Shown here: positions 46,252 to 55,673 of the stretch, piece by piece
Position numbering within the stretch: the stretch's first letter is position 1
How the letters are laid out: the number at the start of each line of letters is the position of its first letter
NCBI GenBank assembly: GCA_031278395.1
Contig: JAITKM010000007.1
Span: forward strand, 1-64,000
Length of the DNA stretch: 64,000 bases
From: Deltaproteobacteria bacterium
GTDB lineage: Bacteria > Bdellovibrionota_C > UBA2361 > SZUA-149 > JAITKM01
Direction: 5' to 3'
Translations under genes and position numbers: made by a program
Notes under the pieces: generated by a model
Seen by the model: only the letters and a program-made list of their open reading frames with translations
Database searches by the model: none
Told to the model about the DNA's origin: nothing

Positions 46252-47186
46252 GAATAGGATTTTTAGGCAAAGGCGGTAGCGGCAAAACTACTATTGCCGC
46301 CGGCTATATAAATTATTTAACTGGATTGAACAAACATGTTTTAGCTTTTGATGCCGACGTCAACGTCCACCTCGGCGCTACGCTTGGCATGCAAGTTAAA
46401 GATATAGCTAGTTGGTTTCCTAAAATTGTTCGAGAACTTGACCCCAACCGTCCAGGTGCCAACATGTTTATCGGCACTACTCCGCCAACACTTGCCACGC
46501 ATTTTATTACCCCAACAGCCAATGACGAATTTATAAAAAAATACGCTACCCAAAAAGAAAACATCAGCCTAATCACAATCGGCACCTACGATGGACAACG
46601 CGCTGGTAGCGCCTGCTATCACAGCATGCTCGGCGTAGCAGAGTTCATTGGTTCGCGTCTACTGGATAGCCAAAACAGCCGTGTAGTTCTAGATATGACC
46701 GCAGGAATTGACAGCATCGGAACTGGTATGCACTTTATTGCAGATCTGAATATCTTTGTAGTCGAAGCCACAAAAAAAAGCATAGATGTCTATTTGGACT
46801 TTAAAGAAAAAACAAAAAATCTTAATCTCAAAACGCTAGTAGTTATCAACCAAAGCGAGGGCATCCATGACGAAACTTTCGTCCAAAAATATATTACCGC
46901 TAATGAAATAATAGCCGTCTTTGGCAAGTCCCAAAATATCAAAGCCTTTGAGCAAGGCGAGAATGCAGCGTTCGCTCGCTTTGTAGCTGAACACGCAAAC
47001 TCGTTTGCTTATATCGAAACTGAACTTTCCAAGCTCAATAAGGACTGGGACGAATATTACAAAAAACTCTTAAAAACATATCAGAACAACTGCCACGAAT
47101 GGTATAATGGGTTTTATGGTTGCGATCTAACTGAACTTGTCGATAAAGATTTCTCGTATACAAAGGTTTTAGCTAACCATGCTTAG
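46248..47186 (+). CDS. CooC-like P-loop ATPase
   Basis: 312 residues of the MinD/SIMIBI class with the deviant Walker A GKGGSGKTTIA at 7-17 and DAD at 38-40. The overall pattern is that of CooC, the ATPase that helps insert nickel into carbon monoxide dehydrogenase. Where CooC has its metal-binding C-x-C, this protein reads GSACYHSML, giving C-x-H. No CODH gene is seen. The last 60 residues are unlike CooC. It overlaps the genes on both sides by a few bases, so it is translationally coupled to the Fur-family gene and the PLP enzyme. Confidence 0.85.
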   Translation: MRIGFLGKGGSGKTTIAAGYINYLTGLNKHVLAFDADVNVHLGATLGMQVKDIASWFPKIVRELDPNRPGANMFIGTTPPTLATHFITPTANDEFIKKYATQKENISLITIGTYDGQRAGSACYHSMLGVAEFIGSRLLDSQNSRVVLDMTAGIDSIGTGMHFIADLNIFVVEATKKSIDVYLDFKEKTKNLNLKTLVVINQSEGIHDETFVQKYITANEIIAVFGKSQNIKAFEQGENAAFARFVAEHANSFAYIETELSKLNKDWDEYYKKLLKTYQNNCHEWYNGFYGCDLTELVDKDFSYTKVLANHA

Positions 47187-48573
47187 ATTCGCTCCATGTA
47201 TCTCCGAGACTGTCGCGCAATTTCTAGATAATCAAACTTTGCCGTTTGAGCTTATCCGAGCGTTTGGCTCTCCGCTAAATATAGTTTACCCCAGAGAAAC
47301 ACAGACCAATATTGCACAGTTTAAGGCTATCTATGCCAAATATAATTTATCTGGCGCAATATTCTGGGCGCACAAAACTAATCAAGCGCACTCCTTTGCA
47401 ATTGAAATTGCTGCGAATGGAATAGGTATAGATGTAGCTTCAAAAAACGAACTAATCGACGCCCTGGCTGCTGGGTTTTGTGGAGAACGCATAGAAGCCA
47501 CTGGACCGAAAAATGAAGATTTTGTCCGTCTTGGTTTACAACATGGAATTTTATTTAATGTTGATAATCTCGACGAACTAAAACTTATAGCTGCACTAGT
47601 TCGTAAAACTACTGCTCCCGCAAGGATACTGCTTAGGCTATCTGGTTTTGCTGGAATTGGCAGAAAAAGCCGTTTTGGTATCAGTGTGTGGCAATTTGAC
47701 CAGGCGCTAGATTACCTTAAGCAGCACGGCGCAGCCTTTGATTTTCTAGGACTTGCCCTGCACTTAGACACAATAGAAATAAGAGAAAAAGCAACTGCCA
47801 TCTCTGAAATATTAAAATTATTTTTTAAAGCCAATGCTGCTGGAGCAACTCTGAAAATCTTAAATATCGGCGGCGGCTTTCGGGTTAATTATCTTGCTTC
47901 AAAATCTGAATGGAATAATAGCGTGTCAAAGTTAAAACAAAGTATTGCAGGAGAAATTCCAGCTTTGACTTGGAATAACTATTCCTACGGCGCACACCTA
48001 GAAAATAAGAGATTTCGCAACAGCCCCAACATTTATGATTTTTATAACGAAACTACAGGCGCCGATTATTTTGACGCACTACTGACAACAACGCTTGAGG
48101 ATTTTGAAGGACGTAAAATTGGCGAATTTTTATCCGAAAATATGATTAATCTCTATATTGAACCTGGCAGTTCACTACTTGCCAGAGCTGGGGTAACTCT
48201 AGCACGAGTTGAATTTGTCAAGCAAAGCGCTGACCAGGAAATGCTTGTCGGATTGGATATAAAAAAAAGTGATTTGTTTATGGGGCATGAGCTTTTTGTC
48301 GATCCAATAATTTTATCACGCCAACCTAATACCAAGCCCAGCGAATTTTATATGCTCGGCAACCTCTGTCTGGAAAACGACATGTTAAGCCTACGCAAGG
48401 TGTTTGCGGAAACTACGCCACAAAAGGGCGATATCTTCGTTTTTGCAAACACAGCGGGATATTTTATGGATTTTAACGCAAGCAACTCGATAATGCATGA
48501 ACCAGCGCAAAAAATCGCCGTGTATCAAAATTCGCTTGGAACCTTGGAATGGTGTCTTGATAAGAAATATTAG
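47179..48573 (+). CDS. PLP-dependent decarboxylase-fold enzyme (Y4yA/LysA-like)
   Basis: 464 residues with the fold-type III decarboxylase pattern: WAHKTNQAHSF (PLP lysine region, about 51-61), ASKNELIDALAAGF, LALHLDTIEI (usually HxGS), ILNIGGGFRVNY (glycine-rich phosphate site) and YIEPGSSLLARAGVTL. The C-terminal half is close to Y4yA-type enzymes rather than classical diaminopimelate decarboxylase. The substrate is unknown. It overlaps the upstream ATPase gene by 8 bp. A long hairpin follows its stop. Confidence 0.85.
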   Translation: MLRFAPCISETVAQFLDNQTLPFELIRAFGSPLNIVYPRETQTNIAQFKAIYAKYNLSGAIFWAHKTNQAHSFAIEIAANGIGIDVASKNELIDALAAGFCGERIEATGPKNEDFVRLGLQHGILFNVDNLDELKLIAALVRKTTAPARILLRLSGFAGIGRKSRFGISVWQFDQALDYLKQHGAAFDFLGLALHLDTIEIREKATAISEILKLFFKANAAGATLKILNIGGGFRVNYLASKSEWNNSVSKLKQSIAGEIPALTWNNYSYGAHLENKRFRNSPNIYDFYNETTGADYFDALLTTTLEDFEGRKIGEFLSENMINLYIEPGSSLLARAGVTLARVEFVKQSADQEMLVGLDIKKSDLFMGHELFVDPIILSRQPNTKPSEFYMLGNLCLENDMLSLRKVFAETTPQKGDIFVFANTAGYFMDFNASNSIMHEPAQKIAVYQNSLGTLEWCLDKKY

Positions 48574-48578
48574 TAAGT

Positions 48579-48635
48579 ATCTACCGCTCCGCATTTTTTC
48601 TTTGCAAATCAAAAAAAAAATGCGGAGCGGTAGAT
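48579..48635. terminator. Long hairpin between two operon segments
   Basis: A 21-bp stem: ATCTACCGCTCCGCATTTTT on the left pairs with AAAAATGCGGAGCGGTAGAT on the right around an 11-nt or so loop. It could terminate in either direction, though the T and A runs lie inside the stem. It would lower transcription of the two genes downstream compared with the first three. Confidence 0.65.
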
Positions 48636-48665
48636 TAATTTAGGAACAAAAAATTAAGAATAACT

Positions 48666-49967
48666 ATGATTTACACCAGTATCCTGGATTACATTGGTCA
48701 AACGCCGTTACTAAAAATAGCTCCTGAAATTCACGGATTGAATAATGTCGAGCTTTACGCCAAGTGTGAATTATTCAATCCGTTCGGTTCAGTAAAGGAC
48801 AGAACTGCGCTAGCTCTGGTTAAAAAACATCTCACAGAATTAAAATCATCAGGACAAACATTTCTTGAAAGTTCAAGCGGTAACACAGCCAAAGCTTTAC
48901 AGGTAATATTATCAATGTCTGGCATAGAGTTCAAATCTGTTACCAACAGAATCAAAACTCCAGAGGTGCGCGAAATACTTTCAGCACTTGGGGCTAAGCT
49001 GCAAGAACTGCCCGGACTTTCCGAATGCCCTGATCCAACAGATCCATATAACCCTATCTCTTACATTGCGAACATGATTTCCCGTAACCCGAAAAAATAC
49101 TTTCAAAACTCGCAATATTACAGCCTTGATAATCCAGCAATTCACCACACCACAGGAACTGAGATCTTCGCCGACCTCGGCGCACTGGATTATTTTTTTG
49201 GTGTTCTTGGCACAACAGGTTCAACACGTGGTGTAACTGAATTTATTAAAAACAAAAACCCAGCACTTCAAACCATCGGCATTATAGCAGAAAAAGGCGA
49301 CTATTTACCCGGCATACGTAACCAGGACGAAATACACGAAGTCGGTATTTTTGAGCGCTCGCTTTATACCGACATTGTCCAAATCAGCGTGGACGCCGCA
49401 ATAGACAGCATGCTGATTTTGAATCGTAAGTGTGGGCTGTTATGCGGTCCAACCAGTGGCGGAGCATTTGCAGGAACTATTGCTTATCTCAAATCCAATC
49501 CGCCGCCCAAGTTGTCCAAAGTTGTCTTTATAGCTTGCGATAGATTGGAATGGTATATGTCGTATCTTAAAAAATACAGACCTAGTTTGTTTGGGGGGGA
49601 GAACAAAGAAAATGTTCACAACCTAACAGAGCAAGAAATTCAAGCAGCGGCAGTTGTTTCGGCGGAGGATGCACCAAAATGGATAGCCGAAAACAAACCG
49701 CTAATCATTGACTTACGCGGGAATACGGCTTTTAAAACAGCTCATCTTCCTGGCTCCATCAACATAACCGACAATATTTTTGAAGACCTGACGCAGTATG
49801 CTCCGCCATTTTCAAAAGGTAATAAAGTGTTACTTGTCTGTCCGGTCGGGGATAGGTCACGAGCCTTTGTAGCGCTCCTTTTGCGTAAGGGGTTTGACAG
49901 CGCGTATTCGCTTGACGGCGGCATAGTTAAATATAGAGACTTGGGATGGGCGCTAGAACGGAGTTAA
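48666..49967 (+). CDS. Cysteine synthase-like enzyme fused to a rhodanese domain
   Basis: 433 residues. Residues 1-310 or so are a fold-type II PLP enzyme: the PLP Lys lies in NPFGSVKDRTAL (about 38-49), the phosphate site in SSSGNTAKAL, and CGPTSGGAFAGT is near 270. The C-terminal 100 are a rhodanese domain with LIIDLRG, HLPGSINI and the active-site loop CPVGDRS. This implies sulfur or sulfane chemistry in one chain. The closest general type is CysK/CysM or SbnA. It overlaps the next gene by 22 bp. Confidence 0.88.
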   Translation: MIYTSILDYIGQTPLLKIAPEIHGLNNVELYAKCELFNPFGSVKDRTALALVKKHLTELKSSGQTFLESSSGNTAKALQVILSMSGIEFKSVTNRIKTPEVREILSALGAKLQELPGLSECPDPTDPYNPISYIANMISRNPKKYFQNSQYYSLDNPAIHHTTGTEIFADLGALDYFFGVLGTTGSTRGVTEFIKNKNPALQTIGIIAEKGDYLPGIRNQDEIHEVGIFERSLYTDIVQISVDAAIDSMLILNRKCGLLCGPTSGGAFAGTIAYLKSNPPPKLSKVVFIACDRLEWYMSYLKKYRPSLFGGENKENVHNLTEQEIQAAAVVSAEDAPKWIAENKPLIIDLRGNTAFKTAHLPGSINITDNIFEDLTQYAPPFSKGNKVLLVCPVGDRSRAFVALLLRKGFDSAYSLDGGIVKYRDLGWALERS

Positions 49968-51151
49968 AGATGAATATAGATAAAATTCGTTCAGATTTTC
50001 CATTCTTCAAAGATTCAAACTTGATCTACTTTGACAATGCGACTACCACGCAAAAGCCCGAGATAGTTTTGGCAGCAACAGACGACTTATTAAGAAATGG
50101 GCTAACAAATGCATGGCGGGGCAGTCATATGCTGGCAAATAAAGCCGCTATGATTCTTGAAAATGTCCGAACAGCGACAGCAAAATTTATCGGAGGTGCA
50201 GCGGACGAAATTGCATTTACTCCTGGATCGACCTATTCTATGAATACGCTAGCATATGCGTGGGGACTATATAATTTAGAAGACGGAGATGAAATTTTGC
50301 TCTGCTATGAAGACCATAAATCTACAATTTTGCCATGGCTGGAGCTTGTCAAAACACTTGCCAAATTCGGAAAAAATATCAAGGTAATTTCTATCCCAAT
50401 TCATCCACACGGCGATTATGATGATGCAGAACTTGCAGCACGCCTGACACCTAAAACACGAGTTATAATTCTGACGCACATTCATAGCTATTTTGGAACA
50501 GAGATGAATATTGCGCTAAATATAGCCGAGATTCGGCGATATAATAAGAAAATCAAAATATTTATAGATGGCACAGGTGCGGCTGGACATATCCCGGTTG
50601 ATGTAGGCAGTCTGGGTTGTGACGCTTATCTGTTTACTGGACATAAAATGTGTGCACTTCCGGGAGTTGGAATTCTTTGGATAAGCAAAGATGTTCAGCA
50701 TGAACTACAATTTTTTATTTTTGGAGCTAACCCAGATTCACAGGGCTTGCGGATGTTGGAGAGTGGAACCTATAACATGCCAGCAATTGTCAGTCTGGGT
50801 GCAGCCATAAAATATATCGAAAAAATCGGGTTGAATAAGATAGAGCAGTATATATCCGATCTGACACGCAAGCTTGCTAACGGGTTAAACGCAATTCCAG
50901 GACTAATAATCGAAAGAGGGGCGTCGTTGTGTAAATGCCAATCCTACGGAATTTGCACTTTTGGAATTGAGGGGATGACTGGCGCTGACATATCCTACGT
51001 GCTAAACGAACATAAAATTTATGTCCGTGCGGATAATTTTTGCTTTGAAAATTCAGCCAAACTAACTTCCAGTGTCCGCGCCAGCTTGTATTTTTATAAT
51101 ACAGAAAACGAAGTTGAAAACTTTATCCGCAGAGTTCAGGAAATGTGCTAA
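49946..51151 (+). CDS. Class V aminotransferase (cysteine desulfurase/SufS-like)
   Basis: 401 residues with SufS-type motifs: LIYFDNATTTQKP, AFTPGSTYSMN, FIDGTGAAGHIPVDV and the PLP lysine in LFTGHKMC (about 234). A Cys in YVRADNFCFENSAKL lies where SufS keeps its persulfide Cys in RAGHHCA. It may mobilise sulfur from cysteine. It comes right after the cysteine synthase-rhodanese gene, overlapping by 22 bp, so sulfur relay between them is plausible (inference). The start at 49946 may be late; MNIDKIRSDFPFF at 49970 is the more family-like start. Confidence 0.88.
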   Translation: MGARTELKMNIDKIRSDFPFFKDSNLIYFDNATTTQKPEIVLAATDDLLRNGLTNAWRGSHMLANKAAMILENVRTATAKFIGGAADEIAFTPGSTYSMNTLAYAWGLYNLEDGDEILLCYEDHKSTILPWLELVKTLAKFGKNIKVISIPIHPHGDYDDAELAARLTPKTRVIILTHIHSYFGTEMNIALNIAEIRRYNKKIKIFIDGTGAAGHIPVDVGSLGCDAYLFTGHKMCALPGVGILWISKDVQHELQFFIFGANPDSQGLRMLESGTYNMPAIVSLGAAIKYIEKIGLNKIEQYISDLTRKLANGLNAIPGLIIERGASLCKCQSYGICTFGIEGMTGADISYVLNEHKIYVRADNFCFENSAKLTSSVRASLYFYNTENEVENFIRRVQEMC

Positions 51152-51359
51152 GGATTTTCAGTTAATCGTGCTGGCTGGCAAAAATACAGAGATGCTAAAA
51201 AGATTAGAGGCACTCGCTCAAAAATATCCAGCGCGTCTTTGTCCGCAAGGCTTTACAAACGAAGTTGAAAAATTCACGGTAGTTTCGAATTTAATTATTA
51301 CTAAGGTGTTTGGAAATTGCGCTGCGCTTTGCCAGCATATCTGTAAAATAAACTTCTGA
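51147..51359 (+). pseudogene. Fragment of a MurG/MGDG synthase-like glycosyltransferase
   Basis: A frame overlapping the end of the aminotransferase reads FQLIVLAGKNTEMLKRLEAL, then CPQGFTNEVEKF and VVSNLIITKVFG. This follows the C-terminal half of diacylglycerol glucosyl/galactosyltransferases (LVVCGKN, GFT, SDLLITKPG). The N-terminal domain and the end are missing, so it is a relic, likely left by recombination at this operon border. Confidence 0.5.
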
Positions 51360-51591
51360 CATAAACTAAAATATCTTTTATTGCATATATTACGACTTAT
51401 TTTATATTTTATGTCTTTTAGAGATATATCTAAAAGTAACTCCATACCCAAAAAACTTACCTAATTGTTTAAAAATATTATCCTTTAAAAAGGATCTTGT
51501 AACCAAAGTTAATTTATATTATTTACCCCAGCTCTGTTTTTGAGGTCAAAAAAACTCTACTTATTTTTCTATACTCAATAGAAACTATTTT
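51360..51591. other. Promoter region of pflB with a dispersed repeat
   Basis: No gene. It holds one repeat copy at 51432-51449 (AAAAGTAACTCCATACCC) and is AT-rich. Confidence 0.45.
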
Positions 51592-53820
51592 ATGGAATTA
51601 ACAAAAATATTTAAAGCTGGACTCTGGAGTAAAGAGATAAATGTTACCGACTTTGTCAAAAGCAATCTTACGCCATATACAGGAGACGCTTCTTTTCTTG
51701 TCAGAGCAACTGCAAAAACAAAGCGCTTGTGGGATTTATGCCTGCAAGCAATCGCCGAAGAACACGCCCGTAACGGTGTGCGCTCATTGGATAATAAAAC
51801 TATCTCAACCATCACCTCCCATAAGGCCGGATATATAAATAGAGAAGATGAACTAATTGTCGGTTTACAGACAGATGAACTACTCAAACGTGCTATAAAA
51901 CCGTTCGGCGGAATTAATGTTGTCGTGAAAGCCTGTAGTGAAAACGGCGTGGAAATAGATGAAAAAGTCAAAGATTTTTTTACACATTATCGCAAGACAC
52001 ATAATGACGGGGTTTTTGACGCCTATACTGATGAAATCCGCTCTTTCCGTTCTCTGGGCTTCATTACTGGCTTGCCCGATAATTATGCCCGTGGACGAAT
52101 CATCGGCGATTACCGTCGTCTGGCGCTTTACGGTATTGACCGCCTGATAACAGCTAAACAGGAGGATTTAAAAAAACTAACAGGTCCAATGACAGACGCC
52201 CGTATCAGACTTCGCGAAGAAGTTGCAGAACAGATAAAAGCATTGAGAGATATTAAAATTATGGGCGAATATTACGAGCTAGATTTGAGCCGCCCTGCTT
52301 ATACGGCTCAGGAAGCTGTCCAGTGGGTTTATATGGCTTATCTGGCTGCTGTTAAGGAACAAGATGGCGCAGCTATGTCGCTGGGAAACGTCTCCTCATT
52401 TCTAGATATTTATATTGAGAATGATTTAGCGGAAGGTAAAATTGATGAAACCTTTGCTCAGGAACTAATAGACCAGTTTGTTATGAAACTTCGTTTGGTG
52501 CGCCACTTGCGTATGCAATCTTATAACGACATCTTCGCTGGAGACCCAACGTGGGTAACTGAAGCACTTGGAGGGTGTTTTAATGACGGACGAACAAAAG
52601 TAACCAAAACTACCTTCCGCTTTCTGCAAACACTATATAACTTAGGTCCAGCGCCAGAACCAAATCTGACTGTTTTGTGGAGCACTGAATTGCCAGAAGG
52701 ATTTAAAAAATTTTGCGCTAAAGTGTCCGTTGATACAAGTTCCATACAATATGAAAATGACGAATTAATGCGTGAAGTGCGTAGTTCCGACGATTACGGA
52801 ATAGCTTGTTGTGTATCTTATCAGGACCTAGGTCGCCAGATACAGTTTTTTGGAGCGCGGGCAAACCTTGCCAAGGCGTTGTTGCTAGCGATTAACGGCG
52901 GGCGCTGCGAGAACACGGGAAAACTAATGGTCAAAGATATTCCAATCTTGACGGATGAAACCCTGACTTACGAAACAGTAATGGCAAACTATAAAAAGGT
53001 GTTACTTGAAATAGCCCATATATATAACGAAGCAATGAATATTATTCATTACATGCACGACAAATATTACTATGAAAAGGCGCAAATGGCATTTATTGAT
53101 ACAGACCCGCAGATCAACTTGGCATATGGCGTTGCGGGGCTTTCAATTGCAGTCGATTCACTTTCGGCTATTAAATATGCCAAAGTAAAAGCTGTGCGTA
53201 ATGCTTTAGGTCTGACAGAACGTTTTGAGATAAACGGAGAATTTCCGTGTTTTGGTAATGATGATAACCGCGTGGACAAACTAGCTGTGGACTTAATTTA
53301 TTTTTTCAACGAAGAGTTAAAAAAACTTCCTGTTTATAAAAACGCTAGCCCTACGCTTTCTGTTCTGACAATTACTTCAAATGTAATGTATGGTCAGAAA
53401 ACAGGTGCTACGCCAGACGGACGCGACAAAGGCGTTTCTTTCGCACCCGGAGCAAATCCAATGCATGGACGCGATAAGAGCGGAGCTATTGCTTCACTCT
53501 TGTCCGTAGCCAAAATACGCTACCGCGACTCTCAGGACGGAATAAGTAATACCTTCTCAATTGTTCCTAAATCTTTGGGCGTAACGTCTGAGGATCGGAT
53601 TGAGAATCTAGTTACAATGTTAGACGGCTATTTTACGAAGGGCGCTCATCATCTGAATGTCAATGTGCTAAATCGTGAGATGTTAGAAGACGCTATAGAG
53701 TCTCCTGAAAAATATCCGCAGCTGACTGTACGTGTGTCGGGTTATGCGGTGAACTTTGTAAATCTTAGCCGTGTGCACCAATTGGAGGTTATCGCAAGAA
53801 GTTTCCACACTACGATGTAG
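51592..53820 (+). CDS. pflB: Formate C-acetyltransferase (pyruvate formate-lyase)
   Basis: 742 residues. The active-site Cys pair is at 406-407 (IACCVSYQD) and the glycyl-radical Gly at 717 ([11 protein letters not shown]). It converts pyruvate and CoA to formate and acetyl-CoA under anoxic conditions. The length is that of true PFL; the paired Cys-Cys separates it from glycerol or choline lyases. The activating enzyme follows. Confidence 0.96.
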   Translation: MELTKIFKAGLWSKEINVTDFVKSNLTPYTGDASFLVRATAKTKRLWDLCLQAIAEEHARNGVRSLDNKTISTITSHKAGYINREDELIVGLQTDELLKRAIKPFGGINVVVKACSENGVEIDEKVKDFFTHYRKTHNDGVFDAYTDEIRSFRSLGFITGLPDNYARGRIIGDYRRLALYGIDRLITAKQEDLKKLTGPMTDARIRLREEVAEQIKALRDIKIMGEYYELDLSRPAYTAQEAVQWVYMAYLAAVKEQDGAAMSLGNVSSFLDIYIENDLAEGKIDETFAQELIDQFVMKLRLVRHLRMQSYNDIFAGDPTWVTEALGGCFNDGRTKVTKTTFRFLQTLYNLGPAPEPNLTVLWSTELPEGFKKFCAKVSVDTSSIQYENDELMREVRSSDDYGIACCVSYQDLGRQIQFFGARANLAKALLLAINGGRCENTGKLMVKDIPILTDETLTYETVMANYKKVLLEIAHIYNEAMNIIHYMHDKYYYEKAQMAFIDTDPQINLAYGVAGLSIAVDSLSAIKYAKVKAVRNALGLTERFEINGEFPCFGNDDNRVDKLAVDLIYFFNEELKKLPVYKNASPTLSVLTITSNVMYGQKTGATPDGRDKGVSFAPGANPMHGRDKSGAIASLLSVAKIRYRDSQDGISNTFSIVPKSLGVTSEDRIENLVTMLDGYFTKGAHHLNVNVLNREMLEDAIESPEKYPQLTVRVSGYAVNFVNLSRVHQLEVIARSFHTTM

Positions 53821-53821
53821 A

Positions 53822-53871
53822 GAATGTCTAAAAATCCTAACCTTTTTCGAAGTTGGAATTTTTAGATATTC
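53822..53871. terminator. Hairpin between pflB and pflA
   Basis: GAATGTCTAAAAATCC pairs with GGAATTTTTAGATATTC (one bulged A, one mismatch) around TAACCTTTTTCGAAGTT. It probably lowers read-through into pflA or protects the pflB mRNA. Confidence 0.55.
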
Positions 53872-53895
53872 TCTGTATTAACACGCTATATAAAT

Positions 53896-54621
53896 ATGAT
53901 AAAAGTTCATTCTTACGAAAGTCTGGGAACACACGATGGACCAGGAATTAGGCTCGTTGTATTTTTACAAGGTTGTAATTTCAGTTGCCTATACTGTGCT
54001 AATCCTGACACAATTACTTGTGACGGAGGAGTGCCAACCCCTGCCGAAAAAATTTTTCAAAAAGCTATTAACGAAAAACCTTTTTTTGGGAAAAAAGGAG
54101 GTATCACATTCAGCGGTGGAGAACCTACAATGCAAGCCAAAGAGTTAATTCCGCTTTTCAAAAAACTAAAAGAGGAGAGAATACATATTTGCGTTGATAC
54201 GAATGGCGGAATTTTAAATGATGATGTAAAAATTTTATTTTCGCTGGCGGACATTATTTTGCTTGACGTCAAAGAGTTTAACCCAGACAGGCATTTTCTA
54301 TTAACCCAAAGGGATAACAACCAAACTCTTCTGACCGCGCAATGGCTTGAATCGAACTCAATTCCCATATGGCTGCGTTATGTTCTGGTTGCCGGTTATT
54401 CTGATTTTGAAGAAGATATTCTTGCTCTGTGCGAACATTTTAAAGCATATAACATGCTACAGCGCATTGAAATATTACCCTATCACACTTTAGGCATTCA
54501 TAAATACGAATCCCTTGGAATGCCTTATTTGCTCAGCAGTGTCCAACAAAATACAACCGAACAATTAAAGCACGCCCAACTGCTATTTTCGCGTTATTTC
54601 AAAACGGTGCATGTGTTATAA
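53896..54621 (+). CDS. pflA: Pyruvate formate-lyase-activating enzyme
   Basis: 241 residues of a radical SAM enzyme with CNFSCLYC at 27-34, FSGGEPTMQ and the PflA-type ending. It generates the glycyl radical on PflB. The spacing of about 75 bp with a hairpin between is normal for this pair. Confidence 0.94.
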   Translation: MIKVHSYESLGTHDGPGIRLVVFLQGCNFSCLYCANPDTITCDGGVPTPAEKIFQKAINEKPFFGKKGGITFSGGEPTMQAKELIPLFKKLKEERIHICVDTNGGILNDDVKILFSLADIILLDVKEFNPDRHFLLTQRDNNQTLLTAQWLESNSIPIWLRYVLVAGYSDFEEDILALCEHFKAYNMLQRIEILPYHTLGIHKYESLGMPYLLSSVQQNTTEQLKHAQLLFSRYFKTVHVL

Positions 54622-54666
54622 CATCTTGCCCAAACCACTAACACTCTTGCTGAATACCTTATATAA

Positions 54667-55665
54667 TTACCTTACTCGCAAATGATTCACGCTAATCACG
54701 GTTGCTTTATTACCAGTCTTATCGATAATTAATAAAAAAGCCAAAAAAGGAATTTTACTGCCCAATTCATTACTTTTTGTTCCAGCTGGCTCGTTAGTTT
54801 GCTGCACAACTCCCCAGCCGCCAATAACAATTTTTTCCACCACACCACGCTTGTTATAAACAAGCTTATACAAAGGCAAAGAACTTTCTTGATCCACAAT
54901 TAAAATCTGTCGTCCCGAGTAATAAAAAAGATTTTTCGGAAACTGCTCCAGCACTACTACCCGCCGCGGCACAAAATAAGCTTGCTCTGGCAGCCAGCCA
55001 GCAAAACTTTGCTGAATCTCTAATTGTTCTGCAGCAACTTTGGTATAAACCTCTAACGCAGGAAACAGCCCTAAGATAACTTTTTCACCAATAACCTTAG
55101 AACTAAAAGCTTCGTCTTTACCACTAAAAACATTTAGATCATCGTAAGCTAACAAAGAATTAAGTAATAAATCACCACGTAGAACCACTGGTAATTTGCG
55201 TTCTAACTTAGAAATTGGGGAATGAATATAAAGCTGCTGCCCCTTAGCTTCTATTGCAAATCCAGCAACTACTAACGGCGCATCTAAACTTAAAATTATC
55301 CCTAACTCATTATTAGTCTTAATTACTCCGTGCGCTGTTCTGGTGGCAGGCTGCTCAGGATTTTTATCTAGCAAAGTAAAATTAATATCGTAATCAACAT
55401 TTCCTAAATGCTCCCCTTTTGGAAAAAAAAATTCTAATTTTTTAGCTAAACGGATTTGAAATTTTCTTTGTTTGACAAATTTAAAAAGCAATTCTGGCAG
55501 AACCTTCTCTAATTCCCCCAAATATTCGTCTTTAAGACGTAGTTCTTTGTCATTTGAACTGTCAGCCCAACAATCCAGAACAGGCAAGTTAATCAGCAAC
55601 GCTAACAACAATCTCAATAACAAAAGCTTTCGATTTAATTTGCAAGTCATTATACCTAATTTCAC
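54667..55665 (-). CDS. LolA-like outer-membrane lipoprotein-sorting protein
   Basis: 332 residues. An N-terminal hydrophobic segment (about 11-33, ending DCWA) serves as signal peptide. The rest is beta-rich with RGDLLLNSLLAYDDL and DQESSLPLYKLVYNKRGVVEK, patterns of the LolA-like family of sorting proteins (usually GTDFSYEDL). It is probably periplasmic, carrying lipids or lipoproteins. It lies 9 bp after a nuoI-like gene. Lower certainty; position gives no help. Confidence 0.55.
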   Translation of the reverse strand: MKLGIMTCKLNRKLLLLRLLLALLINLPVLDCWADSSNDKELRLKDEYLGELEKVLPELLFKFVKQRKFQIRLAKKLEFFFPKGEHLGNVDYDINFTLLDKNPEQPATRTAHGVIKTNNELGIILSLDAPLVVAGFAIEAKGQQLYIHSPISKLERKLPVVLRGDLLLNSLLAYDDLNVFSGKDEAFSSKVIGEKVILGLFPALEVYTKVAAEQLEIQQSFAGWLPEQAYFVPRRVVVLEQFPKNLFYYSGRQILIVDQESSLPLYKLVYNKRGVVEKIVIGGWGVVQQTNEPAGTKSNELGSKIPFLAFLLIIDKTGNKATVISVNHLRVR

Positions 55666-55673
55666 TCACAAGC

